46,134 nt of DNA from CAJXJP01 sp034111025 (lineage in GTDB: Bacteria; Patescibacteriota; Gracilibacteria; BD1-5; UBA6164). Positions 29,958 to 38,780 of this stretch are shown one piece after another (position 1 is the stretch's first letter; each line of letters begins with the position of its first letter). The position numbers and the translations under genes are program-made. The notes under the pieces are model-generated. The model saw only the letters and a list, made by a program, of their open reading frames with translations, ran no database searches and had not been told where the DNA came from. The stretch spans positions 1 through 46,134 of the forward strand of contig JAWUYB010000047.1 in the NCBI GenBank assembly GCA_034111025.1, in the 5' to 3' direction.

Positions 29958-30497
29958 ATGATTAAGTTTTTTAATTTATTTCGTTTTCGAAGTATTTATC
30001 TACACTTCTCAGAAAAAATAATATTACTCTGAAATATTTTATTATTTATAAGTTTATTTCAAAATTGGGTAATAAATACTCAAACTCAAAATACTTGGAA
30101 TAGTTTTACTTCTGTATCTTGAAATATTTGATTTCCCTTTTTTATATGAATTTTACTAATATTTTTCTTTATTTTATCAAAAAAAAATCAAAATAAATTA
30201 AAACTTTACTCTAATATTTCATTTCAAAATCATTCATTAATTTGATTTTTTTGAATCTTTATTATTCTAAGTGTAATAATGTCTATTAGTTTTATTCATT
30301 GATTTGTAACTTTTTCTCAAAATATTGTTTATTGAAATGGTACAATATTATGATTAACCTCATGAATCATAATTACATTATGATCTTATATGATGAGACA
30401 GTACTACAAGAAGAATAACATTGAAATATTTGTAACTGAAACATGAGAAGTAAAAGAAAAAATATCAAATAAGAATAATATGACTTTACCCTTTTAG
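29958..30497 (+). CDS. Multi-pass membrane protein, unknown
   Basis: 179 residues with about four hydrophobic segments ('IILLGNILLFISLF', 'GFPFFIGILLIFFFIL', 'LIGFFGIFIILSVIMSI', 'LGLTSGIIITLGSYMM') and a charged C-terminus. Many TGA glycines. The reading frame is clear but no family is recognised. It ends in TAG, 68 bases before the sigma-region-4/HARE gene, possibly cotranscribed. Confidence 0.55.
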
Positions 30498-30565
30498 TAA
30501 AAAAATATTTGACTTCTTCATTAAAACAATTATATATATAATAACTATAAAATAAAAAATTTGTG

Positions 30566-31618
30566 ATGAATACAACTACCTTAGATAACACATGTATTAT
30601 TGAATCTTTTGGTACAATCTTAATCTCTTTATCTGAAAGAGAAAAGAATGTAATAGAAAGAAGAGTTGGTCTGAAATGAGATAGAGAAACATTACAAAAT
30701 ATTGGTTCTTCTTTTTCACCTGCAATTACGAGAGAAAGAGTTAGGCAAATTGAAGACTCAGGAATTAAAAAAATCTGAAGGATTATTAAAACTACTCTTC
30801 TCACACAAATTCAAGATAAAGCTAAAGAATTCCTTACAATAAATTGATGAATTTTATCAAAAGAAAAACTTATTAATATTATTATAAAAGATTTACAATT
30901 AGACACTACTGTAAATTCATGAATATTAGAAGTAATTATTCAATCTGATTTTGAAATTAAAAAATCAAAACAAAAATTAGGTTGTAAAATATATTTCTTT
31001 TTACCAACTATATCTAAAACTACTATAGATATAGTTTATAAAGAATGTATAAAAATATTAAAAAAGAAAAAAGACGTATTAGAACAAAATGTTTTATATG
31101 AAACAATTCAAAATAATATAGCAGAAGAAGTAAATTTAACACTTATTAATTCTATACTAGATCTATTTGAAGATATTGTAAAAGGTGAAGAAACTCTCAT
31201 TGGTTTAACTAAATGGAAAATTCTAAACCCTAAGACTCTAAAAGATAAAGCAATTTATGTTATGAAAAAAGAAAAAGTGCCAATGCATTTTATAGATATT
31301 TCAAATAAAATTACTTCATATTTAGGTGAACATGTTAAAGTAAACACTATTCATAATGAATTAATCAGAAATAGTGAATTTGTATTAATTGGTAGAGGTA
31401 TATATGCATTAAAAGAATGGGGGTTTGTTCCTGGTACTGTTCTAGATGTTATTATTAATGTTCTTCAAACAAATGGTGAAGCTATGAGTACTGAAGATAT
31501 TACAAAAGAAGTTCTAAAAACAAGAAATGTAAAACAAACAACTATTTACATGAATCTTCAAAACAAATCAGTAGTTCAAAGAGTTGGTCGTAATTACTAC
31601 CAATTAAAATCAGTATAA
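30566..31618 (+). CDS. Sigma-70 region 4-like plus HARE-HTH protein
   Basis: 350 residues. N-terminal ~80: 'LSEREKNVIERRVGLKGDRETLQNIGSSF' and 'ITRERVRQIEDSGIKKI', the sigma-70 region 4 helix-turn-helix (-35 recognition), without regions 2 and 3. The middle (~90-225) is helical. The C-terminal ~110 residues ('VPGTVLDVIINVLQTNGEAMSTEDITKEVLKTRNVKQTTIYMNLQ') resemble HARE-HTH winged helices, as in the delta subunit of RNA polymerase. This looks like a regulator that contacts RNA polymerase or binds DNA; it cannot be a full sigma factor. Followed by a terminator. Confidence 0.7.
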
Positions 31619-31629
31619 TTAAAAAAATA

Positions 31630-31660
31630 AAAAAATCTTGAATTAATTCGAGATTTTTTT
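31630..31660 (+). terminator. Terminator of the sigma-region-4/HARE gene
   Basis: Stem AAATCTTGAAT / ATTCGAGATTT with one G-U pair and a T-run. Confidence 0.7.
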
Positions 31661-31729
31661 TATTTTTTCAACTTTACATTCTCTCCTCTATCTATAAACT
31701 AATACAAATAATTAATAAGAATTATAATC

Positions 31730-32338
31730 ATGAAAATTTTTGTATTTGATACGGAAACAACTGGTTTTATAAGTAAAAAAGAAACTGACTTAAATAAACA
31801 ACCAAAAATAGTACAGTTTGCATGAATACTATGAGATCTCAATAATGGTACATTTGTTGAAGAAAAAAGGGTAAATATATTAATAAATCCCTGAATACCC
31901 ATTCCATTTTGAGCCTCACAAGTACATCATATATATGATATCGATATAAAAGATGCTCCTGATATTAAACAAGTTATGAATGAAATATTAGAAAATATAA
32001 ATGAACCTGACCTAATAATTTGACATAATATTGAGTTTGATGAAGATATGGTAAAACTAGAACTTAAAAGAATGCAAAGAGAATATGCATACAAACCTAA
32101 ACAATCTATTTGTACAATGAAAACAACAGTAGACTACTGTTCAATACAATGAAACTGAGCTAGATTTAAATATCCAAAATTATGAGAGCTTCATAAGAAA
32201 TTATTCGATCAATATTTTGTATGAGCACATGATGCTATGGTTGATGTAGAAGCAACACTCAGAAGTTTTGTAAAACTTGTTAATCAATGAGTTATTACTC
32301 CGATAGAAACAAATGAAGAAGTAATGAGTTTATTTTAA
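31730..32338 (+). CDS. DnaQ-like DEDDh 3'-5' exonuclease
   Basis: 202 residues with the three exonuclease motifs: ExoI 'IFVFDTETTG', ExoII 'LIIGHNIEFDEDM', and ExoIII 'GAHDAMVDVEAT' (the DEDDh His before the Asp). The GHN glycine is TGA. Such stand-alone enzymes proofread for DNA polymerase III or trim RNA/DNA ends. It is the first gene of a unit with a zinc-ribbon gene and, after an intervening promoter, recA. Confidence 0.85.
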
Positions 32339-32351
32339 TAAAATTATAATA

Positions 32352-32573
32352 ATGACATATCACGATTTAATAAATGTTGAGGAATTTGCTAAAAGAGAAT
32401 ATTTTAATATTGATAGAGGTTGAGTAGCTTTTTACTGTAAAGATTGTAAAAAAATTGTAGAAACAAATAGACCAGATATAAATAATTATACATTTATATG
32501 TACTCTTTGTAAAAGTAAAAATGTTGTTATATGAACAGAAGAATGACTAAAAAATAACTACAAAAAAAGATAA
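32352..32573 (+). CDS. Small zinc-ribbon protein
   Basis: 73 residues with two CxxC pairs, 'FYCKDCKK' and 'ICTLCKSKN', separated by 17-18 residues: a one-zinc ribbon. No further domain. The gene is 13 bases after the exonuclease gene and is probably cotranscribed. The link with RecA downstream is positional only. Confidence 0.6.
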
Positions 32574-32588
32574 AAGTATATAAATGTT

Positions 32589-32627
32589 TTGACTTTTTAT
32601 ATACATTATATACACTCTTTATATACT
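32589..32627 (+). promoter_or_regulatory. Possible recA promoter with repeated TATATAC
   Basis: TTGACT (32589-32594), then three copies of TATATAC at 32598, 32607 and 32620. A TACACT 16 bases after TTGACT could be the -10 box. The repeats could be an operator or simply AT-rich sequence; no standard LexA box is visible. Confidence 0.3.
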
Positions 32628-32663
32628 AATTAAGTATGTATCTTTAAAACTAATAAAACAACG

Positions 32664-33650
32664 ATGAACAAACAAGATGCATTAAACAATGCGTTAGCAA
32701 TGATAGAAAAACAATTCTGAAAAGGATCTATCATGAGACTATGAGATAAAGAAGGTGGTCTAGGAATAGAAACTTCTTCTTCAGGTTCTCTTGGACTTGA
32801 TATTGCCTTAGGTGGTTGATATGCAAAATGAAGAATAGTTGAAATATATGGTCCAGAATCATCTTGAAAAACAACTCTTACACTTCATGCTATTGCAGAA
32901 ATTCAAAAAGCGTGAGGAACAGCTGCATTTATAGATGCTGAACATGCACTTGATCCATCTTATGCAAGAAAAGTCTGAGTAGATACTGATAACTTAATCA
33001 TTGCTCAACCAGATTATGGTGAACAAGCATTAGAAATAGTTGACTCACTCGTAAGATCAGCAGCCGTTGATCTTATAGTTGTTGATTCTGTTGCAGCACT
33101 TGTACCAAAAGCAGAAATTGAAGGTGATATGGGTGATTCTCATATGGGTCTTCAGGCAAGACTTATGAGTCAAGCTCTGAGAAAAATTACAGGTGTAATT
33201 AATAAATCAGGAACAACTGTTATTTTTATCAATCAAATCAGAATGAAAATTGGGGTTATGTTTGGTTCTCCAGAAACTACAACTGGTGGGAATGCTCTAA
33301 AGTTCTACGCTTCTCAAAGATTAGATATTAGAAGAAAGGCTAAAATTGAAACTGGTACAGCTATGGACAAAGAAGTACATGGGAATCTTACAAAAGTAAA
33401 AGTCATAAAAAACAAAGTTGCCCCTCCTTTCAGAGAAGCAGAATTTGATGTAATGTATAATGAAGGTATTTCAAAAGCTGGTGAAATCTTAGATATAGGT
33501 TCAAACTTAGAAGTAGTAAAAAAAGCATGAGCTTTTTACTCTTACTGAGAAACTAGACTAGGACAATGAAGAGAAAAAGCAAAAGCTTTCTTAAAAGAAA
33601 ATCCTAAATTAGCAGCAGAAATTGAAGAAGTTATTAAAAATAGCATATAA
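32664..33650 (+). CDS. recA: RecA recombinase
   Basis: 328 residues, near full bacterial length. It forms ATP-dependent filaments on single-stranded DNA for homologous recombination and SOS. Motifs: 'QFGKGSIMRLGDK' at the start, Walker A 'GPESSGKTT', Walker B 'LIVVDSVAALVP', loop L1 'GDSHMGLQARLMSQALRK', 'NQIRMKIGVMFGSPETTTGG' (L2), and the C-terminal helices. About ten glycines are TGA codons, including the Walker A glycine just before Lys, which is the strongest single proof of TGA = Gly. A terminator follows. Confidence 0.97.
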
Positions 33651-33675
33651 AAAAACCGATTTAAGTCGGTTTTTA
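33651..33675 (+). terminator. Terminator of recA
   Basis: Stem AAAAACCGA / TCGGTTTTT directly after the stop codon. It also serves as the end of the opposite gene's region. Confidence 0.8.
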
Positions 33676-33692
33676 TGTTTTTACATTGTTAT

Positions 33693-34055
33693 TTACTTAC
33701 TTGATTTTTTCCAAGAAGCAAATAGCGTCAACAATAATGTAGCACCTGCACTTATACAAATTGTTTGTATCAAGACACCTACTTGTTCAGGTGTAATTTT
33801 TGTCAAGTAAGCTAAAAGTATGGCAGAAGCAAATAATATAAATCCTATATGACTTAAATTGCTTGATTGTTTATTGCTAACTTTCAAAAGTATAAATAAA
33901 CTACCAAATGCAGCTGCAACATAAATTAAAGTAACAGTAGAGAACCCTAATGCACTAACCACATCTGGTTTAATCATAAAAAATAATATGATTACTGCTG
34001 CTAAATATGGTAAATTCATTAGTGAAGGTACCAAAAATTGTTTTGTACGAGTCAT
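33693..34055 (-). CDS. Four-helix membrane protein, unknown
   Basis: 120 residues with about four hydrophobic helices ('LPYLAAVIILFFMI', 'LIYVAAAFGSLFILL', 'HIGFILFASAILLAYL', 'VLIQTICISAGATLLLTLF') and a basic tail KKSSK. No TGA codon is present. Unlike most genes here it has a clear Shine-Dalgarno sequence, AGGAGAT, seven bases before the ATG, and a TTGACA (34116-34111, minus) plus a short palindrome upstream. No family is recognised. Possibly well expressed or acquired. Confidence 0.6.
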   Translation of the reverse strand: MTRTKQFLVPSLMNLPYLAAVIILFFMIKPDVVSALGFSTVTLIYVAAAFGSLFILLKVSNKQSSNLSHIGFILFASAILLAYLTKITPEQVGVLIQTICISAGATLLLTLFASWKKSSK

Positions 34056-34077
34056 TATTTATCTCCTAGTTTAATGT

Positions 34078-34094
34078 TCTCATTACAAATGAGA
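34078..34094. promoter_or_regulatory. Small inverted repeat upstream of the four-helix gene
   Basis: TCTCATT / AATGAGA around ACA, between the TTGACA box and the ribosome binding site of the gene at 33693-34055. A possible operator or 5' hairpin. Confidence 0.3.
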
Positions 34095-34215
34095 TATAAA
34101 ATATTATTTATGTCAATAAAATTGAATTAATCTTCTATTAACCTCTTGCCTTTTCCCCATTTTTGCATATATTTGCAAGCAATGACTTTAAAAATTTAGA
34201 TTAAACAATTAGAAT

Positions 34216-36552
34216 ATGAAAATCTCGTATAAAGTATTAGAAAAATACCTATCAAACTTAGGAACTCCTGAAGAAGTAGCTAAAGATTTAGTTATGCATA
34301 CTGCTGAGGTTGAGGAAATAGTATATGAAGGAAGTAATTTGGAAAAAGTTTTTATTTGAGAAGTAAAAACTTGTGAAAAACATCCTGATTCTGAAAAATT
34401 AAACTGTACAACAGTTGAGGTTAATGGAATTATTTATCCTATTGTTTGTGGTGCCCCAAATGTAAAAGCTGGTTTAAAAGTTGCTGTTGCTCTTGTTGGT
34501 GCTCAATTAACACCAGAATTCAAAATTGCAAAAACAAAAATCAGAGGTGAAGTTTCAGAAGGTATGATTTGTTCAGAAGATGAATTAGGAATGATAAATG
34601 AAAGACAAGAAGGAATACTAGAGCTTCCTTCTAATGCACCATTAGGAATATCAATGAGAGTATATTTAGAAAAAAATGATGCTATTCTAGAAATAGATAA
34701 TAAAGCTATCAATCATAGACCAGATTTATTCTCACATATTGGTATAGCAAGAGAAGTTGCTGCAATTGCTTGAACTAAATTAGACTATTCTCTTTCAAAT
34801 AGAGATTTTTCAACTTTAGCAGATTTAGGAATTAATAACGAAATTCCAAATCATGTATCTAGATATAAATGATTAAAAATAGAAAATGTTAAAAATATAG
34901 CCAGTCCTGAATATATTAAACAAGTATTAAATTCTGCAGAAATTGCTTCTAAAGGTTTACTTATAGATATATCAAATTATTCTCTTTATTTATACGGTCA
35001 ACCAACTCACTGTTTCGATGCTGATAAACTAACTGGAACTATAGCTATACGTTTTGCTAAAGATGGTGAAAAATTTACAGCACTCAATGATAGTGAATAT
35101 AAGTTATCAGGAGATGATATTGTTATTGCTGATGATAATTGAGTAATAGCTCTTGGTTGAATTATTGGTGGAAAAGATTCAGCTGTAAGTGATACTACAA
35201 AAAATATTATTGTAGAATCAGCTCATTTTAATCAAGCTATTATTAGAAAATCTGGTAAAAAATTAGGTATTAGAACAGATGCATTAAATGTATTTGAAAA
35301 AGATTTAGTTAATGGAATGCAGTTAGCAGGTATGAGTTTAATAGCTAATGAATTAGAATTAAATTTACCCCAATTAAAATTAGTAGCATATACAGATAAT
35401 TATAAAACTCCTCAAGAAAAAATAACTATAGATTTTGATCAAGAATTTACTCAAAATCTTATTTGAAAAAAATATTCTGAAGAGGAAATATTAAATATTT
35501 TAAATAATTTAGGTATAGAAAAAAAATGAGATAAATTATTAATCCCTTTTTGGAGAAAAGATTTAAAATTTAAATCAGATATTGCCGAAGAAATTGCAAG
35601 AATTAATGGCTATAATAATGTAGAATCTACTGTACTAAGAATTAATACTTGAGCAGTTATACAAGACAATACTTATAAAATAAAAAATGATTCTAGGAAT
35701 TTCTTTACAGATAAAGGTTTCTTTGATATGTATACATACTCATTTCTAAATGCTGAATTAATGGAAAAACTAGGTGGGACTACTGAAACCTTAGTACCAA
35801 TGAAAAATGCTCTAAGTGAAGAATTAACTCATTTAAAATGAAGTCATATTCCAAGTCTTATTGCCTCTCTTGAAAAAAATAAAAGAGAATATAAAGATTT
35901 AAATCTCTTTGAAATTGAAAAAGTATTCACAAGAAATGATTCTGATATAACAGAAAATTATTCAATGGCAGCTGTTGTTATGAATAATAGTGATATTATA
36001 TATTATGATATTCAAAATACACTTTCTGATTTTTTCAGAACAGTATGAGTATTAAACTTTCAATATGATACACTAACTCAATTCCCTACTTTTTCTCATA
36101 AAGGGAGAACTGCAAGTATTGTTATTAGATGAAAAGAAATTGGTACAATTTGAGAAATTCATCCTAAATATGCAAATAATTTTGGCTTACAAAAAAGAAT
36201 TTGATATTTCGAAATAAATATTGATAAACTTGAACAAGCACTTTATTGAAAAGTTAAAGCTCAAGATTTATCAGAATTTCAAGCTAATAATTTTGATTTA
36301 AACTTTGTTGTAGATAAATCAACAAAATGAAAAGATATTCAAGCTACAATCGAAAAATCTGATCAAAATCTTATTAAAAAAGTAGAATTAATTGATATAT
36401 ATGAATCAGAAGAAAAGCTTCCTGGAAAAAGAAGTTTAACATTCAAAATTTTTATACAATCAATGGAAAAAACTCTTGATGATAAAGTAAAAAATCAACT
36501 TATAGATGAAATAGTTAAAAAAGTATCAAAAAGAGGTTGAGAACTGAGATAA
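34216..36552 (+). CDS. pheT: Phenylalanyl-tRNA synthetase beta subunit
   Basis: 778 residues, standard PheT length. N-terminal tRNA-binding (OB) domain ~40-150 ('GEVKTCEKHPDSEKLNCTTVEV', 'PIVCGAPNVKAG', 'SEGMICSEDELGM'), B3/B4 core ('AINHRPDLFSHIGIAREVAAI', 'LYGQPTHCFDADKL'), B5, a catalytic-like domain ('DIAEEIARINGYNNVE') and a C-terminal FDX-ACB domain. Partner of PheS in the alpha2-beta2 enzyme that charges tRNA-Phe. pheS is not adjacent. Many glycines are TGA-encoded, so the gene is broken in the standard code. Confidence 0.95.
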
Positions 36553-36571
36553 TATAGCTAATAAACACTTG

Positions 36572-36617
36572 AATACAGAAATAGTTAAAAACTTTTGACT
36601 ATTTCTGTATTTTTTAT
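36572..36617 (+). terminator. Terminator of pheT
   Basis: Stem AATACAGAAATAGT / ACTATTTCTGTATT around a 12-base loop, followed by a T-run. Confidence 0.8.
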
Positions 36618-36710
36618 ATAATTCTCGCACGAAGAGAACTGACTTTTATCCCCTATCCTCAATTTGGGAAAAAAGTATGAATTTAAATATTATATTAAAC
36701 ATAATTATAT

Positions 36711-37010
36711 ATGCCATTAATTAAGTCAGCAAAAAAAGCATTAAGACAAAACAAGACTAAAAAGTCTAAAAACGATCATTTTAGAAAACTTTATAGAGAA
36801 GCTAGAATTTCATTCGAAGCTGCTATTAAAGAAAATGATGCTAAAACAGCTAAAGAAGTTTTCCTGAACACACAAGATAAAGATGGAAAAAACATTAAAT
36901 CTGGTTTACAATCAATTATTGATAAATTAGTTAAAAAGAATATTATTCACAAAAACAATGCTGCTAGAAAAAAAGCAAAATTTGTGAGAATGTTAAAAGC
37001 TGTATCTTAA
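36711..37010 (+). CDS. rpsT: Ribosomal protein bS20
   Basis: 99 residues, basic helical protein: 'PLIKSAKKALRQNKTKKSKN', three long helices, ending 'NNAARKKAKFVRMLKAV'. Binds 16S rRNA in the 30S subunit. No TGA codons. It opens a translation cluster with infC, rpmI and rplT. The region between the pheT terminator and this gene (36618-36710) has no ORF and may be its leader. Confidence 0.9.
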   Translation: MPLIKSAKKALRQNKTKKSKNDHFRKLYREARISFEAAIKENDAKTAKEVFLNTQDKDGKNIKSGLQSIIDKLVKKNIIHKNNAARKKAKFVRMLKAVS

Positions 37011-37029
37011 TTTTTTATAAAAAATTTCA

Positions 37030-37542
37030 GTGAAAGAAAAGAAAAGAATTCTTAATGGAGATATTAGAGCAAGAAACATCCAACTCATTACTGATGATGG
37101 AGGAAATCTTGGTGAAATGCATATGAATGATGCAAGAGCTAAGGCAGAAGAACTTGGTTTAGATCTTATGGAAATGTCAAAGAGTTGAGACCTTACGATT
37201 ATTAAGATGCTTGATTATGGAAAATTTTTGTACAAACAAAAAAAACAAGAGCAACAAAATAAACAAAAGTGAAAAGCTCCAGATTTAAAAACAATTAGAA
37301 TTACTTTTAAAATCTGAGAACACGATTTAGAAATAAGAAAAAGACAAGCCGAAAGGTTTGCAACAGCACTTCATCCTCTTAAGGTTACTCTGATGTTAAG
37401 AGGGAGAGAAAATCAATATGGAGAAATAGCATCTGACAAGATGAATTCTTTTGTTAAAAGTTTAAGTGAAATCTATAAACTTGATGCTCAAGTAAAAAGA
37501 AGTGGGAATACTTTCACTGCTATGTTAAAACCAATTAAATAA
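37030..37542 (+). CDS. infC: Translation initiation factor IF-3
   Basis: 170 residues: N-terminal domain ('NGDIRARNIQLITDDGGNLGEMHMNDARAKAEELGLDLMEM'), linker, and C-terminal domain ('KTIRITFKIGEHDLEIRKRQAERF', 'VTLMLRGRENQY'). It prevents premature 50S joining and checks the start codon. There is no ATG: GTG at 37030 is chosen. An ATT at 37024 is equally possible, and ATT is the autoregulatory start of infC in E. coli. Unlike the flanking ribosomal protein genes it contains three TGA glycines. Confidence 0.93.
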
Positions 37543-37563
37543 TTTAAAACTAATAATACACTT

Positions 37564-37758
37564 ATGACTTTAAAAACAAGAAAAGGTGTTGCTAAAAGAG
37601 TTAAAGTTACTGGAACAGGTAAAATTAAACTTGCTAAAGCATGTAAAAGACATCTATTGAGTGATAAATCTAAAAAAGCTAAAGGAAGATTTAAATACGG
37701 TCAAACTGTATCTCCTACTGAAGTTAAAAAAATTAAAGCACAATTACCACACGTTTAG
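37564..37758 (+). CDS. rpmI: Ribosomal protein bL35
   Basis: 64 residues, basic: 'KTRKGVAKRVKVTGTGKIKL', 'HLLSDKSKKAKGRFK', typical bL35 with 'KR..S' pattern. 50S subunit protein. Order infC-rpmI-rplT is conserved across bacteria. Uses TAG as stop and no TGA. Confidence 0.93.
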   Translation: MTLKTRKGVAKRVKVTGTGKIKLAKACKRHLLSDKSKKAKGRFKYGQTVSPTEVKKIKAQLPHV

Positions 37759-37799
37759 TGAGAAAAGAACAATTTATATTATATACATAATAAATCACA

Positions 37800-38144
37800 A
37801 TGGTTAGAGTTAAAAGAGGTCTAATGACTAAAAAAAGACATAAAAAAATGCTCAAAGCTACGAAAGGTTATAGAATGTTAAATTCTAAAGTTTTTTCAAG
37901 AGCTAAAAATGCATGGATGAAAGCTGGTACTAATGCTTACATCGGTAGAAAACATAAAAAAAGAAATTTCAGAAAACTATGGACAGTGAGAATAAATATT
38001 GCTGCTAGAGATAATGGATTAACTTATTCAAAATTCATAAATGCTATGTATCTTAAAAAAGTTACTTTAAACAGAAAAGTACTTTCAAACTTAGCAATTA
38101 CAAACGCTTCAGTTTTCACAAACGTAGTTAATTTTGTAAAATAA
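37800..38144 (+). CDS. rplT: Ribosomal protein bL20
   Basis: 114 residues: 'MVRVKRGLMTKKRHKKMLKATKGYRMLNSKVFSRA' N-terminal extension and 'LWTVRINIAARDNGLTYSKFINAM' C-terminal globular part. It binds 23S rRNA and is essential for early 50S assembly. All glycines are GGN. Last gene of the infC cluster, ending at a terminator. Confidence 0.95.
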   Translation: MVRVKRGLMTKKRHKKMLKATKGYRMLNSKVFSRAKNAWMKAGTNAYIGRKHKKRNFRKLWTVRINIAARDNGLTYSKFINAMYLKKVTLNRKVLSNLAITNASVFTNVVNFVK

Positions 38145-38174
38145 AAAAAGATTAGATTATTCTAGTCTTTTTTT
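38143..38174 (+). terminator. Terminator of the infC-rpmI-rplT cluster
   Basis: Stem AAAAAAGATTAGA / TCTAGTCTTTTTT around TTAT, overlapping the rplT stop. Confidence 0.8.
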
Positions 38175-38242
38175 ATTATTTATTTTTCTTATATATCAGC
38201 TAAAAAAATAAGTTACTTACAATATTTTAACAGTAACTATAG

Positions 38243-38484
38243 TTTTTTTTGATATTTATAATAAATATATATAATTCAATACAAGATTTATTTATTAGCT
38301 TCAAAATAATCAATATTGGATATATTACATTATCTGCAACATATAAATTATAGAAATAAGCGATAATAAATTATTTCAGTTACAAGATACAAGTATAGAT
38401 TATACAGGTATTTTCTGAAGTTTAAATAAAAAATTAGATAACAAAAAATGACAAAAAATAATAATTTTATTCAAAAAAAAATAA
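38243..38484 (+). pseudogene. Possible degraded ORF upstream of yidD
   Basis: Two overlapping TGA-sense frames: 38243-38353 (ending 'GYITLSATYKL' then TAG) and 38347-38484 ('IIEISDNKLFQLQD...'). Read together across a single-base shift they give a protein-like string, and the second overlaps the yidD start by 37 bases. No ATG begins either, and their length is near chance in such AT-rich DNA. The string EISDNKL also occurs at the end of the PP2C-like protein. rnpA usually precedes yidD, but I see no RnpA motif. Otherwise the 38175-38447 gap holds no gene. Confidence 0.25.
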
Positions 38485-38726
38485 TCTCTGCTATTAAAAA
38501 ATATCAGAAATTTTTATCACCTGATCATGGTGATCATACACATGAACATGTTCCCTATTGTCAATATTATCCAAGTTGCTCTCAATATAGTATAGAAGCA
38601 ATAGAAAAGAAATGAGTTATAATTTGATGATTAAAAGCGTTATGGAGAATACTTAGGTGCCAACCTTGGTCAAAAGGTTGATATGACCCAGTTATTCCTG
38701 AAGAAAAAAAATCAGAAATAAAATAA
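38448..38726 (+). CDS. yidD: Membrane protein insertion efficiency factor YidD
   Basis: 92 residues with the YidD core: 'IKKYQKFLSPDHG', 'CQYYPSCSQYSIEAIEKKGVIIGGLKALWRILRCQPWSKGG' with the conserved cysteines, and 'YDPVIP'. It assists YidC-dependent insertion of membrane proteins. The usual neighbours rpmH, rnpA and yidC are not present. A His-rich insertion (HGDHTHEH) after FLSP is unusual. Three TGA glycines lie in the conserved core, including both of the 'IIGG' pair. Confidence 0.88.
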
Positions 38727-38780
38727 TATATTAAAATATATTATTTTATTTTTTTACTGTAATTTAAATAAAAAATAAAT

